A stretch of DNA of 64,000 nucleotides from Gemmatimonadota bacterium (GTDB lineage: Bacteria; Gemmatimonadota; Gemmatimonadetes; Gemmatimonadales; GWC2-71-9). A program made the position numbers and the translations under genes. Shown one piece after another: positions 61,132 to 64,000 of this stretch; position 1 is the stretch's first letter, and each line of letters begins with the position of its first letter. The stretch is taken from the NCBI GenBank assembly GCA_027294455.1, contig JAPULZ010000174.1, positions 54,346 to 118,345 of the forward strand. The letters run 5' to 3'. The notes beneath the pieces were generated by a model that was not told the origin of the DNA, did not search any database, and saw nothing but the letters and a program-made list of their open reading frames with translations.

Positions 61132-61262
61132 TCAGCGATACGCCGCCCGGTATTCGTCGCGCTTGGCGTACAATCCGGAGCGCCGCCGCCGCCCAGCTCG
61201 TCTTCGAGACGGTAGACGTCGCCCACGGCGGCTTGCAGGCGTTGGAGGAGATCGTCGGGCAT
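61132..61262 (-). pseudogene. Remnant of a serine/threonine protein kinase gene
   Basis: The reading frame from the ATG at 61262 encodes MPDDLLQRLQAAVGDVYRLE then DELGGGG, which matches the start of the Gemmatimonadota-type Ser/Thr kinases (LQ-x-x-L-x-D-x-Y-x-[IL]-E-x-ELGGGG, the glycine loop). The rest of the kinase is missing. After the glycines, another frame reads SGLYAKRDEYRAAYR and then stops at 61132, which looks like a genuine protein C-terminus. This suggests an internal deletion that joined the two ends of a kinase gene. The 75 bp from 61263 to 61337 before the serpin stop show nothing else identifiable. Confidence 0.55.
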
Positions 61263-61337
61263 CGGGTCTCGCGAAGGGGGTTTTCATAGAATACGCCCCC
61301 GGAGTGGCCACGGCACAGCCGATGCCCGACGGGGCGC

Positions 61338-62576
61338 CTATTCCATGTCCGGATCCAAGATCTTCCCCATGAAGATGATCGCCCCGGAAAAGCGTTCCCG
61401 GATGACGAACAGGAAGGGGCGGTCTACCAGAAACGGCCCCGGTCCGACACTCACCACGGCGACGCCCACCGACGTCGCCGCGGCCGCCTCGGTGCCTTCC
61501 TCGTTGACGTCGACGAACGTCTTGTGCTTGACCGAGCTGATGAAGAGATCGTTGGCCGACCGCATCTTGGAGAAGTTGGCCACGTTCGGGGTGAACGCAA
61601 CGCCCATGCCAAGCGCGGCCAGGACGTCGTTCAGCCCGATCTCGTACTCGAGGGTGAACTTCGGCAATCCCACGATCCGTTCGCTATCCGTCAGGCCGCT
61701 CGTGAGCGCCGCCCACCGTGGAGCGTCGAGGGCGGCAACCACCTCATCCACGTCCGAGCCGATTCGCGGGACCAAGATGATCATGGTGAATGCGTCACCG
61801 CCATACGGAAGATCGACGGCGCGCATGACGTCGTCGGAGAATACTCGCACCTCAGCTTCCGAGTCGTGGAACATGGTCTCGACCTGCTTCACCGTGCCGT
61901 CGTCCAGCGTGAAGTCGGCGGGCCGGGTCAGCCCCTTGTCGAACTGAGAGGTCCAATCGCCTTTGAAGTAGATCGCGTTGATCAAGAACATCACGAGATC
62001 GGTGGCGATGGGCTTCTCGACGATGTCCGGAATCTTGCCGTTGGTGGCGTCGTTGACCCAATCGTTGATCATGTCGGCGGCGCTGGGATTTCCGAAATCC
62101 AACCCGGCGATTTCCGCATCAAAGTATTCCTTGTTGATGTCGAGAAACGCCTGCTCGAACTGGAACGTGTTGCGGTACCAGATCGAGTTGGCGAGCTGGA
62201 ACTCCACCCGGGGGTCGAGGTCGAGGAGGAGGGCGATGAGGTCGCGGTAGGCCGCGTTCATATCATCGATGGCCATGTGCTGCAACTCCAACGCCTCGGC
62301 CATGGCCGCCTGCGTTTCTCCGTCGGCGCCGTTGTAGGTCATGCCCAAGGCCATCGCCACGCTGAGGGGCGAGATGAACAGATTTACGCCCGGGTCCTGG
62401 GCGTCGATTTCTCTGAACAGCTTGAGTGCAAAACTATTGTCGACTTCGACGAGTTGGAGCTCCGCCGAGGTGAGTTCCCGGGGGAGTTCGAGGATGGGGC
62501 CCAAGGGCTCCCCGCCGCATGTGGCGAGCGCGAGGGGGAGAAGTGACAAGGACGTCAGACGAGTAAAGTTGTTCAT
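61338..62576 (-). CDS. Serpin-family lipoprotein (serine protease inhibitor)
   Basis: 412 residues. The N-terminus is a lipoprotein signal (lipobox LATC, Cys20) so the inhibitor is likely membrane anchored. The serpin body has 'NLFISPLSVAMALGMTYNGADGETQAAM', 'NAIYFKGDW', 'LPKFTLEYEIGLNDVLAALGMG' and 'FVDVNEEGTEAAAAT' as the hinge, with small residues from P12 to P9 as in inhibitory serpins. Counting from the hinge Glu (P17) places P1-P1' at Val-Ser in 'VAVVSVG', suggesting elastase-like targets. C-terminal 'RPFLFVIRERFSGAIIFMGKI' is typical. An ACGGAG sequence lies 8 nt before the ATG. Divergent to the VWA gene. Confidence 0.93.
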   Translation of the reverse strand: MNNFTRLTSLSLLPLALATCGGEPLGPILELPRELTSAELQLVEVDNSFALKLFREIDAQDPGVNLFISPLSVAMALGMTYNGADGETQAAMAEALELQHMAIDDMNAAYRDLIALLLDLDPRVEFQLANSIWYRNTFQFEQAFLDINKEYFDAEIAGLDFGNPSAADMINDWVNDATNGKIPDIVEKPIATDLVMFLINAIYFKGDWTSQFDKGLTRPADFTLDDGTVKQVETMFHDSEAEVRVFSDDVMRAVDLPYGGDAFTMIILVPRIGSDVDEVVAALDAPRWAALTSGLTDSERIVGLPKFTLEYEIGLNDVLAALGMGVAFTPNVANFSKMRSANDLFISSVKHKTFVDVNEEGTEAAAATSVGVAVVSVGPGPFLVDRPFLFVIRERFSGAIIFMGKILDPDME

Positions 62577-62765
62577 GAGGGGATCTCCGTGGGGCCGTGT
62601 TCCTCCTCATACCCCCGAGTCGCATTTCGTTGCGGTTCTACCGCCGTACCGCCCGTCCCACCGGTCACCTGTGCAAGTCACGCCACCTCAAGCGTCATAA
62701 GGGAAAACGGGGCGACCCGTACCACCTAACTGCCCAAATAGCAGGGCCTTACAGAGGAGTACCCT
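62577..62765. other. Intergenic region between divergent serpin and VWA genes
   Basis: 189 bp between the two start codons. A GAGGAG ribosome-binding sequence lies 7 nt before the plus-strand ATG at 62766, and GGAG precedes the serpin ATG on the minus strand. No convincing promoter pair, operator or small gene was found; ORFs crossing it (62341..62700, 62434..62625) are shadows. Confidence 0.5.
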
Positions 62766-64000
62766 ATGACCCGCACCGGAATGCTCATGGTCACGAGCTG
62801 CCTCGTTTTCGGAGCCCTTTCGTGCACCACGCATACCCAGACCGTGCCGGACACCGACTCGTCCGACGTCGCGAACCGGCAGCCCACCACTCCACCCGAC
62901 AACCCCATCGACGCGCAACAGTCGACCAACGAGCGGGAGGTTGCCAAGGAACCGGCTCGCGCCGACGACGAGCGCCGCGAGCGCGACCAGCTGGCACGCG
63001 CCGTCATGGGCCAAGCCGCGGAGGTGGGATTCGCGGACGTCTCACGGGTGATGTCCCGTTCGGCCCTCTCGGGCCGCTACGACCCCAACTTCAACACCGA
63101 GTCCTACGCCCACATCGTGGAGAACGGATTCCTCGGCGTGGAAGCCAATCCGCTGTCGACGTTTTCCATCGACGTGGACCGGGCCTCGTACGCCAACGTG
63201 CGCCGCTTCATCAATGACGGGCAGCGTCCGCCCATCGACGCGGTCCGGATCGAGGAGCTGATCAACTATTTCCACTACGACCTGCCCGATCCCACGGGCG
63301 AACATCCCTTTTCCATCACCACCGAAGTGACCAGTGCGCCATGGAACGTCGATCATCGGCTCGTGCGCATCGCGTTGCAGGGCCGGCGCGTCGACCTCGA
63401 TGACCAGCCGGCCTCCAACCTCGTGTTCTTGCTTGACGTTTCGGGCTCGATGAACTCACCGGACAAGCTGCCGTTGCTCAAGGACGCGCTCGGGCTTCTC
63501 GTCAACAGCCTGCGCGAGAAAGACCGTGTGGCCATCGTGGTGTACGCGGGGGCGGCGGGACTCGTGCTCGAATCGACGTCCGGCGATCAGAAGGGAGTGA
63601 TCCTCGACGCTATCGAGCGGCTCTCAGCCGGGGGGTCGACGGCCGGCGGTGCGGGCATCCGTCTGGCGTATGACGTGGCCCGGCGCAATCACATCCGCGG
63701 CGGCAACAACCGCGTCATCCTCGCGACGGACGGCGACTTCAACGTGGGCGCCTCGAGTGATGGCGAGATGATCCGCCTCATCGAGGTAAAGCGGGAGCAG
63801 GGCACGTTCTTGACCGTGCTGGGCTTCGGCACCGGCAACCTCCAGGATTCCAAGATGGAAGCCCTGGCCGATCACGGAAACGGCAACTTCGCCTACATCG
63901 ACAACATCGCCGAGGCCCGCAAGGTGCTGGTGGAGGAGATGGGCGGCACCCTGTTCACCATCGCGAAAGATGTGAAGATCCAGGTCGAGTTCAATCCGGC
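62766..64000 (+). CDS. VWA-domain lipoprotein (YfbK-like), cut by window end
   Basis: Open to the window edge: 411 complete codons without a stop. N-terminus is a lipoprotein signal peptide ('MTRTGMLMVTSCLVFGALSC', lipobox Cys20). A polar Asp/Pro linker (~25-95) is followed by the N-terminal VWFA-associated domain ('ENGFLGVEANPLSTFSIDVDRASYANVRRF'-type segment) and a von Willebrand A domain with MIDAS 'LDVSGSM', 'GGSTAG' and 'ATDGDFN'. It matches the YfbK family of uncharacterised VWA lipoproteins, which continue with a DUF3520-like domain beyond this window. The ATG at 62766 has GAGGAG at good spacing. The track lists no plus-strand ORF here because there is no stop. Confidence 0.92.
   Translation, partial: MTRTGMLMVTSCLVFGALSCTTHTQTVPDTDSSDVANRQPTTPPDNPIDAQQSTNEREVAKEPARADDERRERDQLARAVMGQAAEVGFADVSRVMSRSALSGRYDPNFNTESYAHIVENGFLGVEANPLSTFSIDVDRASYANVRRFINDGQRPPIDAVRIEELINYFHYDLPDPTGEHPFSITTEVTSAPWNVDHRLVRIALQGRRVDLDDQPASNLVFLLDVSGSMNSPDKLPLLKDALGLLVNSLREKDRVAIVVYAGAAGLVLESTSGDQKGVILDAIERLSAGGSTAGGAGIRLAYDVARRNHIRGGNNRVILATDGDFNVGASSDGEMIRLIEVKREQGTFLTVLGFGTGNLQDSKMEALADHGNGNFAYIDNIAEARKVLVEEMGGTLFTIAKDVKIQVEFNP

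Noticed and set aside
1-64000. Mobile element, prophage, CRISPR array or toxin-antitoxin pair
   Set aside because: No transposase, integrase, terminal repeats, regularly spaced repeats or recognisable toxin-antitoxin gene pair was found; the region reads as core chromosome.

Overview
The window is high-GC bacterial chromosome, read almost entirely from the minus strand and packed into long runs of genes that overlap by 1-11 bp (typically ATGA or GTGA). Gene content (meso-DAP type MurE, LspA and lipoboxes, DivIVA, two Gemmatimonadota-style TPR/DUF4388 proteins, a remnant of the 'ELGGGG' kinase N-terminus common in that phylum) points to a diderm of the Gemmatimonadota or a close relative, probably an uncultured lineage. 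That placement is inference from protein style; no rRNA is present. No phage, insertion sequence, integrase or CRISPR array was seen.

Layout: (1) 1-2.9 kb: pterin carbinolamine dehydratase (plus strand), an exported Ig-like/LVIVD-repeat protein and a small unknown gene. (2) 3.0-24.2 kb: a complete division and cell-wall (dcw) run in transcription order rsmH-ftsL-ftsI-murE-murF-mraY-murD-ftsW-murG-murC-ftsQ-ftsA-ftsZ, continuing into an M23 endopeptidase, a VWA-like membrane protein, ftsY and recG. mraZ, murB and ddl are absent. (3) 24.2-26.5 kb: tRNA-Asp with its own promoter and terminator, a periplasmic TPR protein, tRNA-Val and a small membrane protein. (4) 26.5-51.6 kb: a ~25 kb chain of about 26 genes without a gap over ~11 bp. 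It begins with housekeeping genes (yggS, divIVA, purine nucleoside phosphorylase, ileS, a DksA/TraR zinc-finger protein, lspA, rluD) and runs into a composite chemosensory module: CheW, CheY, CheA, CheC, a giant TPR protein, DUF4388-TPR, TPR-roadblock, two roadblock proteins, an MglA-like GTPase, a tandem DnaA-like AAA+ protein, a second DUF4388-TPR, CheR, CheD, CheB, two more CheW, a TPR protein and a membrane metalloprotease. (5) 51.7-60.4 kb: terB-tilS-hpt-ftsH-small ORF-folP-cdaA-DUF2723 glycosyltransferase, again overlapping. (6) 60.4-64 kb: a nitroreductase behind a palindromic operator, a kinase remnant, a lipoprotein serpin and, on the plus strand, a VWA lipoprotein cut by the window end.

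The most interesting part is region 4. A CheA/CheY phosphorelay with adaptation enzymes (CheR, CheB, CheD) and a CheC phosphatase is interleaved with a small-GTPase switch (MglA-like protein, roadblock partners) and with a protein made of two DnaA-type AAA+ modules but no DnaA DNA-binding domain. No chemoreceptor is encoded in the module. The working hypothesis is that it controls cell polarity or surface behaviour rather than flagellar rotation, with the double AAA+ protein as an ATP-dependent switch or scaffold. This is inference from gene neighbourhood and domain composition only.
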